In this document: positions 47,295 through 59,550 of the stretch, one piece after another | How positions within the stretch are numbered: position 1 is the first letter of the stretch | Layout: each line of letters begins with the position of its first letter | Source of the DNA: Melastoma dodecandrum | Lineage: Eukaryota > Streptophyta > Magnoliopsida > Myrtales > Melastomataceae | Direction: 5' to 3' | DNA: 64,000 nt | Assembly: GCA_029817715.1 (NCBI GenBank) | Contig: JARUPY010000149.1 | Coordinates: forward strand, 372,001 to 436,000 | Notes under the pieces: generated by a model | Told to the model about the DNA's origin: nothing | Databases searched by the model: none | Seen by the model: the letters and a program-made list of their open reading frames with translations, nothing else | Program-made: the position numbers and the translations under genes

Positions 47295-50084
47295 CCGGGA
47301 TGTACGCGCGCCTTCCGACCTAGCACGCGCGAGGCGGTCCGGACGACCCGAGGATCCGGGCCCGCTCCCCAAGGCCCAACCGGTCGACGTCACGACTCGA
47401 GCGTCGGACGCTGCGGAAGGGAATTGGGTGATCCCTCCCTGGGTTCCTAACTGGGCCTGCTCGGGCCCTCGCCGACCGTCTCTGTTTTCCTAAGAGGCGG
47501 CGGGCGAAAGGCGGAGCATGATCCGAAGAAGGAACTTTCAGGAGGAATCGGGAGCGGCTCGTGTCGCCGTTATCCAAAATGGCTCCGTAAAAATGTTGTT
47601 GTTGTTTAACCTAGGTAAACTAAACGGAGTCGCCACCGACTTTATTTATAAAAGCTGTTTAAGTCGGAAAAAAACAGTTGGTTCGGGGATTCCTAGTTAC
47701 TAACTCTTACATTCTAACATGCGAAAAGGGAGGTGGCGTTTGCTCCAAAAGATTTGCTTTTGTTTAACGGGCGTTGGACCCGATCCGGGCATGACTCCGG
47801 ACTCATGCCAATGTTTTACGGGCGTTGGACCCGATTCAGGCTTTGGACCCGAACTCATGTTTGTTGATAGCAAACAACATGCGACAATAAACCTATGGGC
47901 CTAAGGCATGCGGACAAGCACAGACAATTATTGAGATCAAAGGGGGCGGGGAAGGATGGTGACCGTGGGCCTATGCACTTGGGCCCACGGCCCGTTACAT
48001 GTGGAAATAAAAGAACCTTAGGAGGCCCGCACCTCCCTCATGTACCTGAGGCTCGGCCGGGATGGCATGTCATCGGCTAAGCTCGTCAGTTGGGGCCGCT
48101 TTTGTGAAGCTCCCACCGCGGTCGGACTCCGCATGTCATCATGTCTTGAGCACCGTCTACAGGGACTCCTTTTAGGTGTGTTGAAGTTGATCAACGACGT
48201 TGATGGTCTACGGGTACCTGCAAGCCCAATAATAAAACAATCAAAGAGCCCAAAATAACTCCATGATGCAATGCTAAAGAAAAATGTCAAAAATATGCAA
48301 ACGGGTTCTAAAAATCATAAAATTATAAAAATATATTATCAACCTAATAAAAACATGAAATATCAATTTTTAGAATTAAGATATTAAACTCAACATAGTA
48401 GAAAATTTTACGAAATTGGGTCTGACCCGACGAGCGATCTGATTGCAGACCACATAAACAAAAATATGTAACTTTTGATCCAGAAATCCAAATGAAGCAA
48501 AACCAGTGTTAAAAGATGCTTAATAAGGGAGATCATGTTTGTAAAATTTTACAGGAAATGGATTCATAGAAAATAAATAAAATCGATTTTACCAAAACAA
48601 AATTGTTGAAAACGGTTCAGATCACACGTCGAAATCGTTTTAAGCATATTTTAATCAGAAGACGTCAAAATTAAGTAAAATAAAATTATATGTCTTTTTA
48701 GCCATATAAGAAATAACATATTAAAATTTCAAAATTTTTGAACATGTGTAAATTTTAAAACAAAATAGTTTATCATACATAGTACTGAAAACATGGCAGA
48801 AATATGGTTAATATTCAAAAAATCATAACTTGAAATATAAAAATGATAAATTCGTGCATAATATATCAAAACAAAGATCATTAAACGTATTTTATAATGA
48901 AAGTATAGTCAGAAGAATAGAAATAGATCAGATCAAACACATACGTTTTTTGTAATTCGTTATTCCAGCATACAGAACCCAAGTATAATTAGTCAAAAGT
49001 AAAGGAAAACTCAACCAAATTGGCTAAAATTTAATCACAATCATGTTAACAGGATAAGAGACCGATACAACCAGATTTTGTCTGATTCCAACAATGGACG
49101 TGAAACTTATTGCCTGCGGACTGACTCCCTTGCATTCTGGTCGAGGCTAAGCTGCTCCGTCGGGACTCAGTTTCGCGTTCCCCACATCACATGCGATGAG
49201 TTCAACAAATGTAAAAGATGGTCAGTCATGATCTAAATAAAAAGACGGGCTGAATGAATATATATATATATATACAAAAAAAGATCGAAAACTCACCGAG
49301 GGGTAGCCTCGCCCCGAGATGGCCCGAGGGGGAAGAAGGACGTCGTGGAGTCCGTTTAGTAGGTTGGTCGGGAGGCTTTGGCTCGTCAGAACTGGAGAGA
49401 ATGAGTCCTTGGCTCCGGTTTCTGTGTGTATGTCGGGAGAAGTAGGCCTACGGTTGTATGTGGAGGAATTTGTCTCCGATTCTCCAAAAGGGGAGGTGGA
49501 ATTCGCTGGAGAATTCTCTGAAGGGGGCCGGGCTCTGATTTTTCAGAGGGATGGATCGTGTTTGAGAGAAGGAGGGACGTCTCTCTGGGAGGATCAACCT
49601 CCGGGAGTGAGACGTCTGATTGTCTAAAAAAAGGGATGCTTTGGCTCCGAGGATTTTTTTTAGAGATCCTCCAGAGAATCTCTGATTTTTTTTTTATGGG
49701 GATTGTCTGAAAGGTGATAAGAATGTTCGAAGGGTTAGAGAAATTGTGTCCAGGTTCTTCCTCTGATGAGACAAGGAAGGATTTTTAAATAAGGAATGTA
49801 ATAATTTTTGGGGGAGTTAATGAATCAGCTAAACATTATCGTAATGATTTAATGCAAATGATTTGGTTTTTTTATTAACAATTTCGTCATTTTTTAATTA
49901 ATAAAAGAAAAAATAAATTTTGAATGGGCTTTGACCATGTCATTAAAGAAATTAGAGGCCCATGTCTATGTATATGGGCTAGGTCTTCATTTTGAATGGG
50001 TTTTGTTAATTTTTTGCTTAAAAAAATATTCATTTAAAGAAAACAAAATGAAAGAAATTTAATGGAAAAATTTGGGGTATTACA
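47295..50084 (-). repeat. Non-coding element 3' LTR
   Basis: Direct repeat of 56,492-59,300. It contains a roughly 50-bp internal duplication around ACGGGCGTTGGACCCGAT (about 47,768-47,860) and a TA microsatellite at about 49,258-49,275. Short open frames recur in both LTRs only because the LTRs are copies. Confidence 0.93.
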
Positions 50085-50097
50085 GTTGCCCCTCTTT
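50085..50097 (-). other. Polypurine tract of the non-coding element
   Basis: The minus strand AAAGAGGGGCAAC directly precedes TGTAATACCCC, the start of the 3' LTR. Confidence 0.75.
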
Positions 50098-51939
50098 GCG
50101 AGGGAATTTGGAGAAGATTTTCTCGCAAAGACTTCATTAATACCCCAAATTGTGGATTCAGGGTATTCTTGATAGACCTGTACTTTGGGATCTAATCAAG
50201 AAAACTGTTAGTAATAAACAAGACCCTGTGAAATATGGGGATGATGAAATATGTGTGTTCACAACACTCATGCATGTCATGATTTATTTGATGAAGCTTA
50301 TTTGGATCACTTTTGAGCGAGAATAGAGAAGGGCTTCTGACTTTTATCTGAGCTAGCTCTTACTTCTGAAACATGTCACAGTTGGATTTTAGAATTCCCT
50401 TGACTTGGATGCTCATGTACCAGTCGAATGAGTCTTTGTGTGGGTTGTAATGTGGCTCTGGCATAAGGCCTTTTGATAGAGAATCTGAATTTGTCATTTT
50501 GAAGGAACGAGTCTAAGGACCTCATCGGAAGCTGTTGTACCATAGAGGTTCCACCGTCCAAGCGAATTCTCCATCTACCAGGCAGTAGACCTGTTGAGAC
50601 ACGCCGTTGGGGACTGATGGACGGTCAACTAGAGCTTTAGAAATCTGCTTTGGGGAGTGTCTTCTCCTCGTTTGATCTGGGAGATAGCACCTTTGCTTTT
50701 GCGACCGTTCATGTTGGCCCTGGTGCTTTAATTTGCTCTTTCATTTCGTTTTGCACTTTGCTTTTGAAGACTTTGGTCTTTGCGTTGATTCTGCTTTTTC
50801 TTTGCTGGAACATGGGATTTGCCCCTCTTTCTTTTTTGATAATAATTTTTTTGACGATTTGTAGGAAATTGCCCCACTTTCTGTTTTTGTCGACTTTTGT
50901 TGGAGGTGCTTTGGACTCCATGGGGATTTTCATTGTGTTGATGAAGACAACTATCTTTGGAAACGTCTCGACTGGTGTGCATGTCTCTCGATGGTGCTTC
51001 TTTACTTGAACCTTGAGGAAATATCACCTCTATGGTCCGCTGCTCCCGGTTTCTGACTACAGGATCTCCATTTACCTCTATGTGAGGTGGTCCTTAGACT
51101 CAGAGGGAATAGTGTATAAAGAAACTTCGACTTTGGCTCGAAAGGGCTAAAAATGGTCAATGTTTTGTGTTTGGGATATAGAAGAAGTGCTCGATCTCAT
51201 CCCAGTACGAGCATCTTTTGTCAAAGGATTCCTTGTCCACCCGGACGCTTGTGTAGGTAAATCCTCACAGTGTTTACTTTCATCACTCTTTGGGTAAGTG
51301 TTTGGGGAATGGGCTTTCCTTCTCAGTTCTCGCCCAGAAGTATTCTTATTGTCAAACTTTTTTTTTTAAATTGTATGCAAAAGGGCACACAAATGCTTAA
51401 GAAGTGAATAGGTTTAGGTACGCAAACCTCTTTGGAGACATCGTACTAAGGTGGTGCTCTTGTGCAAGCTTCGCGGGGAAAGTGTTTGCACTTTCATGCC
51501 CCAGTCATGGTCTTCGAGATTAGACTCGGAACGGCTTCCATCCAACCATCCACGCCGTTGCCTAAGAGTTTGTACCGTACTGTATGGAACCCATGTGCCT
51601 ACACAGTTGATAACGGACGGAGATGAAGTTAGCTCATGTACTTCGACTCTCGCTTGGGGAGATTATAATAAAGTTGGGTATTTGCTGGGGATATGAGATG
51701 AATATGCCCATCTCGATGGTCGTTCTGGAAGAATATATTTGTATATTCTACTTTTGTTGAGGAATACGGTATTTGTAACCGACTCCAACTGGGGAAATGG
51801 AGGTTTGACTCCGTCTAGGGAATGATAAGAAATTTGTCAGAGAGTAGTGTAGATGATACTCCCTTTCGATATGATCATCCTTGGTGACAACGAAGGCAAT
51901 CTCGAAACTTTGGTTCAAAATCCTCCACCCGACCGCCCG

Positions 51940-53830
51940 TGCCTTTGTTCGTAATGCAGGATGTTCATGTACCTACACTCGCCAAAGGGCGGAAACACAA
52001 GTGAGCTCTTGTAACTTGTTTCATAGAGAAAGTATTAAAATTGAATTAATGTAATTATCCTTGGTGATAAACAAAGGTAATCTCGAATTTTGATCCGAAA
52101 TTTCCACCCAACCACCCGCGCCTTTGTTCGTAATGCAAGGATGTTCATGTACCTGCACTTGCCAAAGGGCGGACAACAAGTAAACTCATGTAACTTGTTT
52201 CTTTTAAAGTAAGAATGAAGTTTTGCTCATGTAACTTTATTTATATGAAAAGTGAAGTAGAGCCTTGATACTTCCCTTTTCCATGTGTTTCGTCATTGCG
52301 TTCGATGGAATCGAAGGATTGACGAAGATTACTCCTGCCTGATGTCTATTGTGTAAGGAAGCTCATGTACCTATCAAATAGATGGCGAGAAACAAGTAAG
52401 TTCATGCGACTTGTTTCTGTTAGAGTAAGAATGAAGTTTGCTCATGTAACTTCATTTGTAAGAAAAGTGAAGTAGAGTTTTGGTACTTCCCTTTTACATG
52501 GTTTCGTCATTGCGTCTTCGTCCGATGGAATCGAAGGTTTGACGAAATGGCTACTATGGTTTTGTACCCGTTGTATAAGGTTGCTCATGTACCTATCAAA
52601 CAGATGAAAAGGAAACAAGTGTCTTCGTGCAACTTGATTCTTCTAGAGTAGAAATGAAATTTGCTCATGTAATTTCATTTATAGGAAAGGTGAAGTAGTG
52701 TAGGGTTTCGGTACTTCCCTTTTGTAAGGTTTCGTCATTGCGTCTTCGTCCGATGGAATCGAAGGTTTGACGAAGTGGCTACTCTGATTTTGTATCCGTT
52801 GTATAAGGTTACTCATGTACCTATCAAACAGACGACAAAAAGAATAAGTGAGTTTATGTGACTTATTTCTTTTAGAGTATGATTGAAGTTTGCTCATGTA
52901 ACTTCATTTATAAGAAAAGTGAAGTAGAGTTTTAGTACTTCCCTTTTGTATGGTTTCGTCATTGCGTCTTCGTCCGATGGATTCGAAGGTTTGACGAAAT
53001 TGCTACAAGACTTTGGCTTGAAGCTTTGCCACCTTCGCCTTTGTCATAGGAGTTGTGTACCATTCGTGTGAGGTGCTCTTGTACCTGCCAACGAGACAAA
53101 GGATGTAAACGAAATGTTCTCATGTAATTCCGCTTAGTTTGATGAAGAGAGTAATGACTGTGTGATTCTCCCTTTTCTTGTGTATTGTCGGTGTTCATTT
53201 CCCCAGTTCTTTGGGGATGTAAAGAAATTTGTTGATGAAGGTTGTGTTATGAAGTTCTGGTTTGAAGATTTATTGTTTGTCTTCATTGTCTGCCTACGGC
53301 GCTCATGTACCCCTTTCATGTAATTTGTTGTCTTGTTGATGACATGTTGCTCCGAAGCTTTGGTTCGAAATTTTCCACCCAACCGCCCGCGCCTTTGTCT
53401 ATAATGTAGGATGCTTATGTACCTACACTAAGCAAAGGACAGACAACAAGTGAGCTCATGTAACTTGTTTCTTTTAAAGTAGGAATGAAGTTTGCTCATG
53501 TACTTCATTTTTATGAAAAGTGAAGTAGAGTTTTGATACTTCCCTTTTCTATGTGTTTCGTCATTGCATCTTCGTCCGTAGGAATCGAAGGATTGACGAA
53601 ATGGTTGCTCTTGCCTGACGTCTGTTGTATAAGGAAGCTCATGTACCTATCAAACAGATGGCGAGAAACAAGTGAGTTCATGCAACTTGTTTCTGTTAGA
53701 ATAAGAATGAAGTTTGCTCGTGTAACTTCATTTGTAAGAAAGGTGAAGTAGAGTTTTGGTACTTCCCTCTTGTATGATCTCGTCCTTGCGTCTTCGTCCG
53801 ATGGAGTCGAAGGTTTGACGAAATTGCTAC
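51940..53830. repeat. Degenerate tandem array, period about 215-228 bp
   Basis: The landmark GTTTCGTCATTGCG recurs at about 52,287, 52,500, 52,728, 52,953 and 53,557. It is preceded by GTGAAGTAGAG...TACTTCCCTTTT and followed by a GATGGAATCGAAGG-TTGACGAA block. Units also share CTCATGTACCTATCAAACAGA and GCTCATGTAACTTCATTT. The copies are diverged and partly truncated. Confidence 0.85.
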
Positions 53831-53935
53831 AAAACTTTGGCTTGAAGCTTTGCCTCCCTATCACCCTCGCCTTTGCCACAGGAGTTTTGTACCATTTGTG
53901 TGAGGAGCTCTTGTACCAAGATTGCTCTGTCTTGT

Positions 53936-54150
53936 CCCAGGATAGTTTGGAGGTATGCCCCAGGATTGCTTGGAGACGTCCATGATCACTCGGAGATTTG
54001 CCTCTAGATCAGTCGAGGATTTGCCCTAAGATTGATCGTAGATTTGTCCATCATTACTCGGAGATTTGCCCCAGGATTGTTCGAAGATCTGTCCTATGAT
54101 CGTTTGGAGATTTGCACATGGATCGCATGGAGCCTTGCCCCGGATTGTTC
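53936..54150. repeat. About 30-bp minisatellite (GGATTG-CTCGGAGATTTGCC)
   Basis: Six to seven imperfect copies of a motif close to GATTGCTCGGAGATTTGCCC follow each other; single copies recur near 54,390-54,420. Confidence 0.8.
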
Positions 54151-56473
54151 ACGTAGTGTCGTCTTCGTTGTTTTGCCAACGAAGGCTGTTTCGAAACTTT
54201 GGCTCGAAATTTTTCCACCCTACCACCCTCGCCTTCGTCGTCTGTCTAGGATGTTCATGTACCTATAAGACAAGCCGAAGGGCAAAACAAGTAAGCTCAT
54301 GCAACCTGTTTTGCGAAAAAAGCATTTGTTAAGGGACGAATACTCCCTTTTCATGTAGATCATTGTTTTGTTGACAGAAAATTCTCCAAGATTGCTTGGA
54401 GTTTTGCCCCAATATTGCTTGTCTGCTTAGGATGCTCATGTACCTATAAGACTAATGCATGGTGAAAATAAGTAAGCTCGTGTAATTTATTTTTGCAAAG
54501 AAAGTATTAACTTGGGAACAAATACTTCCTTTCATGTTGTTCTGTTGTTTTGTTAACAACGAAGGATATTTCAAAGCTTTGGCTTTAAACTGTTTCAAGG
54601 CTTTGACTCGAAACTTTACCACCCTGCCACTCACACATTGAGTGCTTGTGGCAGTTCCTCTTTGTTACGACAATTGCAGTTTTGATAGGCGTGATTACAC
54701 AGGATGTGCCTTGTTGTAGCACTTTGTGGTGTGCATGGGCGATGACCGCTACTGTGATGGGCGGGCTAGGGAATTGGCCGTTCATGTGGTGAGCCGAGGT
54801 GCTTGTTTCTCGTCAATGCATGAGGCGGTGATTGACCTTCTCCTCCTTTCTTTAGTGAGAGTCGGTGGTTGACTGCTGCCGAGATGACTGCTTGGGTGTC
54901 ATAAGCAGTTCAAAGGGAATTGCCCCAGTCGGAGTATGTCTCGTCATTTGATAAACATCATGTTCTTTGGTATTGGTAAGCTGTTGTGTGAGCCCCGGAC
55001 GAGTCATCTTGTACCTGCAATGTAAAATGGATGCCTTGGTGTTAGCAGTTTGAATATCGATAAGTTCATCATGTATGTTTTGAACTATTAAAAGGCGAAT
55101 AGAGCGAATGAGAGTTTCTAATGCCAGGCGCGCTATGTGTTCGTCGTCGCTTGAAGAATCTGGTCCATGTTCATGTTTTTGTCGTGGGGATGCTATGGAT
55201 CGGGCATTCGTCAGGTTCCTTGTGAGGTTGTTGTAAAGACAAGTTTGCCCATAGTGCTATAATGCACTGTTGGCACCGTGAAGAAGGCCGGCGAGTCCTT
55301 GTGCCAGATTGTGGTGACTGATGATGTAGAGGGATCGCTTTTGTTTCCTTGGAGCGATTGTCGGATTAATAGAGGCGCGATGTTCCGACATGTCCGGTCT
55401 TTGCATATCTATGAACGGCTCTTTGGTTTGTTGTTAGTTTTGATGTTGATGGAGATTGGCCTTTTGAAATGTAACCTCCTTGGGGTTTTTAGGTTGCTGT
55501 AGATTCGGCTTTGAACCTTGGTAGTCGTTGGGTGATCTTTGGTCTTTGTGTTTGGCTTTGTACTTTGGTAGCCGTTGATAACACTTTGGACCTTGATAGC
55601 CGTATGGAAACTTTGGTCTTCATGTTGTTAAATGTTCGACTTTGGGCCAGGTAGCCGTCGATAAATCCTTGGCATTCTTGTGCTTGTAGATTTGTAATGT
55701 CATGCTTTTCTAGTCCCGTTCGAGGAGCCATGTCAGAGAATTAAACATCGGAAGGAAAATAAAGAGAATGTTTGGATTAGTATCATGCAACCATGTAATT
55801 GATGCATGATAAATTTGTGATGATACTTAATCGCACTCGTATATGCAGAAAAGTATGCATTATGTAACTGCAATTGTAAATGAGACGTAGTGGTGCAATG
55901 GAGCGATTATTGTGAATGATATGATAATGTAACTACTGCAATCGAACATACACTCATGTGGTCATGCGAATACATGAATGCAGTAAGCAATAAATAGGTA
56001 GGGAGGGAGAAAAGAGGACTCTTGAAGTCCTCTATGATTAACCCAAACCGCTGCAAAACAAGTAGAGTTAGCTCTACAGTTTATCGCAGGCAAAGCGTAC
56101 CTGACACATGTTCCTGCACAGGTAGTAGTCACTCAGTAACAGATAAATGCACATGAGGCGTCTCGTACCTGTAGTGAGCAACCAATTCTAGACTCGGATG
56201 AAGGCTTCTAAACCTCCCTCGGACTAAGGGAGGCGGGCCCCGACCAAAAACCATACCGCAAAGAACAGCAGGCTAGGCCTCTCGGTGACCCTTCTAAAAA
56301 TACTAGCCCCGGGTTCGGGCACTCCTAGACATGCCTAGGAAAGCAGTAAACAAACACAACCATTAGGGCAGACAAAGGGCACCGAGCCAAGCAATTACAT
56401 ACGCAAACAAGAACTCATCTCCGCATGTGGATTAAAAATGTAAGAGCGTTCGAAAGGAATCCACATGCAGTTT

Positions 56474-56490
56474 CCCCAGCGGAGTCGCCA
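56474..56490 (-). other. Primer-binding site of the non-coding element
   Basis: The minus strand TGGCGACTCCGCTGGGG follows the end of the 5' LTR. This is the primer-site pattern of Tat/Ogre elements. Confidence 0.75.
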
Positions 56491-56491
56491 T

Positions 56492-59300
56492 CCGGGAAGT
56501 ACGCGCGCCTTCCGACCTAGCACGCGCGAGGCGGTCCGGACGACCCGAGGATCCGGGCCCGCTCCCCAAGGCCCAACCGGTCGACGTCACGACTCGAGCG
56601 TCGGACGCTGCGGAAGGGAATTGGGTGATCCCTCCCTGGGTTCCTAACTAGGCCTGCTCGGGCCCTCGCCGACCGTCTCTGTTTTCCTAAGAGGCGGCGG
56701 GCGAAAGGCGGAGCATGATCCGAGGAAGGAACTTTCAGGAGGAATCGGGAGTGGCTCGTGTCGCCGTTACCCAAAATGGCTCCGTAAAAATGTTGTTGTT
56801 GTTTAACCTAGGTAAACTAAACGGAGTCGCCACCGACTTTATTTATAAAAGCTGTTTAAGTCGGAAAAAAAAATTTGGTTCGGGGATTCCTAGTTACTAA
56901 CTCTTACATTCTAACATGCGAAAAGGGAGGTGGCGTTTGCTCCAAAAGATTTGCTTTTGTTTAACGGGCGTTGGACCCGATCCGGGCATGACTCCGGACT
57001 CATGCCAATGTTTTACGGGCGTTGGACCCGATTCAGGCTTTGGACCCGAACTCATGTTTGTTGATAGCAAACAACATGCGACAATAAACCTATGGGCCTA
57101 AGGCATGCGGACAAGCACAGACAATTATTGAGATCAAAGGGGGCGGGGAAGGATGGTGACCGTGGGCCTATGCACTTGGGCCCACGGCCCGTTACATGTG
57201 GAAATAAAAGAACCTTAGGAGGCCCGCACCTCCCTCATGTACCTGAGGCTCGGCCGGGATGGCATGTCATCGGCTAAGCTCGTCAGTTGGGGCCGCTTTT
57301 GTGAAGCTCCCACCGCGGTCGGACTCCGCATGTCATCATGTCTTGAGCACCGTCTACAGGGACTCCTTTTAGGTGTGTTGAAGTTGATCAACGACGTTGA
57401 TGGTCTACGGGTACCTGCAAGCCCAATAATAAAACAATCAAAGAGCCCAAAATAACTCCATGATGCAATGTTAAAGAAAAATGTCAAAAAATATGCAAAC
57501 GGGTTCTAAAAATCATAAAATTATAAAAATATATTATCAACCTAATAAAAACATGAAATATCAATTTTTAGAATTAAGATATTAAACTCAACATAGTAGA
57601 AAATTTTACGAAATTGGGTCTGACCCGACGAGCGATCTGATTGCAGACCACATAAACAAAAATATGTAACTTTTGATCCAGAAATCCAAATGAAGCAAAA
57701 CCAGTGTTAAAAGATGCTTAATAAGGGAGATCATGTTTGTACAATTTTACAGGAAATGGATTCATAGAAAATAAATAAAATCGATTTTACCAAAACAAAA
57801 TTGTTGAAAACGGTTCAGATCACATGTCGAAATCGTTTTAAGCATATTTTAATCAGAAGACGTCAAAATTAAGTAAAATAAAATTATATGTCTTTTTAGC
57901 CATATAAGAAATAACATATTAAAATTTCAAAATTTTTGAACATGTGTAAATTTTAAAACAAAATAGTTTATCATACATAGTACTGAAAACATTGCAGAAA
58001 TATGGTTAATATTCAAAAAATTATAACTTGAAATATAAAAATGATAAATTCGTGCATAATATATCAAAACAAAGATCATTAAACGTATTTTATATAAAAA
58101 TTAATTTTATAATGAAAGTATAGCCAGAAGAATAGAAATAGATCAGATCAAACACATACATTTTTTGTAATTCGTTATTCCAGCATACAGAACCCAAGTA
58201 TAATTAGTCAAAAGTAAAGGAAAACTCAACCAAATTGGCTAAAATTTAATCACAACTATGTTAACAGGATAAGAGACCGATCCAACCAGATTTTGTCTGA
58301 TTCCAAAAATGGACGTGAAACTTATTGCCTGCGGACTGACTCCCTTGCATTCTGGTCGAGGCTAAGCTGCTCCGTCGGGACTCAGTTTCGCGTTCCCCAC
58401 ATCACATGCGATGAGTTCAACAAATGTAAAAGATGGTCAGTCATGATCTAAATAAAAAGACGGGCTGAATGAATACATATATATATACAAAAAAGATCGA
58501 AAACTCACCGAGGGGTAGCCTCGCCCCTAGATGGCCCGAGGGGGAAGAAGGACGTCGTGGAGTCCGTTTAGTAGGTTGGTCGGGAGGCTTTGGCTCGTCA
58601 GAACTGGAGAGAATGAGTCCTTGGCTCCGGTTTCTGTGTGTATGTCGGGAGAAGTAGGCCTACGGTTGTATGTGGAGGAATTTGTCTCCGATTCTCCAAA
58701 AGGGGAGGTGGAATTCGCTGGAGAATTCTCTGAAGGGGGCCGGCCTCTGATTTTTCAGAGGGATGGATCGTGTTTGAGAGAAGGAGGGACGTCTCTCTGG
58801 GAGGATCAACCTCCGGGAGTGAGACGTCTGATTGTCTAAAAAAAGGGATGCTTTGGCTCCGAGGATTTTTTTTTAGAGATCCTCCAGAGAATCTCTGATT
58901 TTTTTTTATGGGGATTGTCTGAAAGGTGATAAGAATGTTCGAAGGGTTAGAGAAATTGTGTCCAGGTTCTTCCTCTGATGAGACAAGGAAGGATTTTTAA
59001 ATAAGGAATGTAATAATTTTTGGGGGAGTTAATGAATCAGCTAAACATTATCGTAATGATTTAATGCAAATGATTTGGTTTTTTTTTTATTAACAATTTC
59101 GTCATTTTTTAATTAATAAAAGAAAAAATAAATTTTGAATGGGCTTTGACCATGTCATTAAAGAAATTAGAGGCCCATGTCTATGTATATGGGCTAGGTC
59201 TTCATTTTGAATGGGTTTTGTTAATTTTTTGCTTAAAAAAAATATTCATTTAAAGAAAACAAAATGAAAGAAATTTAATGGAAAAATTTGGGGTATTACA
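56492..59300 (-). repeat. Non-coding element 5' LTR
   Basis: Direct repeat of 47,295-50,084, with a 17-bp insertion near 58,095 and scattered substitutions. Confidence 0.93.
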
Positions 59301-59550
59301 ACTACGTTAGAGGCAACTATCCTAAGAAACTAGTTAACTAAATTCTAATTTCGAATTCGTGTGCATTTGGCACCTCGTGCTCGTGGCTCGATTCGACCCG
59401 AAGATCCGGATCCGTTCATCTGGCTCCTCTTAACCGGTGTCTTGACTTGATCATCGAGGAGCGGTGGAGGAATTCGGTGTGGAGCCTATCTGGGTCCCTA
59501 ATCGGACCTGTCCGAGGCCTCAGTCGATCTTCCTCAACTCCCCGTATGAT
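59301..59550 (+). repeat. 250-bp flank duplication, right copy
   Basis: Starts immediately after the right LTR. It is followed at 59,551 by AGTCGGAGGCGACAAG, the natural continuation seen in block 1 at 9,423. Confidence 0.92.

Larger units (their letters stand above)
50098..56469. other. Internal non-coding region of the LARD-like element
   Basis: I find no protein domain on either strand. Open frames are short and lack family motifs. The left part (50,100-51,900) is unique, low-homology DNA. The middle holds two repeat arrays, listed separately. The right part (54,600-56,460) is unique. The polymer words CTCATGTAACTT and CATGTACCTA recur throughout 51,900-54,500. Confidence 0.75.
47295..59300 (-). 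mobile_element. 12.0-kb non-coding LTR element (LARD-like, Tat/Ogre-type)
   Basis: Long terminal repeats 47,295-50,084 (2,790 bp) and 56,492-59,300 (2,809 bp) flank 6.4 kb without gag, pol or any recognisable domain. On the minus strand the right LTR is 5'. It is followed by the primer site TGGCGACTCCGCTGGGG (56,474-56,490), and AAAGAGGGGCAAC, a polypurine tract, borders the left LTR (50,085-50,097). The LTR begins TGTAATACCCC on that strand. These features match Tat/Ogre-type elements, and size with no coding capacity fits a large retrotransposon derivative moved by a partner's enzymes. The LTRs differ by about 20 substitutions plus a 17-bp indel near 58,095. No short target duplication is present. 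Confidence 0.9.

Noticed and set aside
47895..48258. Open frames of 61-90 codons found identically in both LTRs of the non-coding element (also 49,319-49,627 and 58,531-58,839)
   Set aside because: They are duplicated because the LTRs are copies. They show no domain, and overlapping frames are open on both strands, as expected for GC-rich non-coding DNA.
52000..54000. Regularly spaced repeats that might suggest a CRISPR array
   Set aside because: The units are over 200 bp, degenerate and inside a plant retroelement; no short identical repeats with spacers exist.
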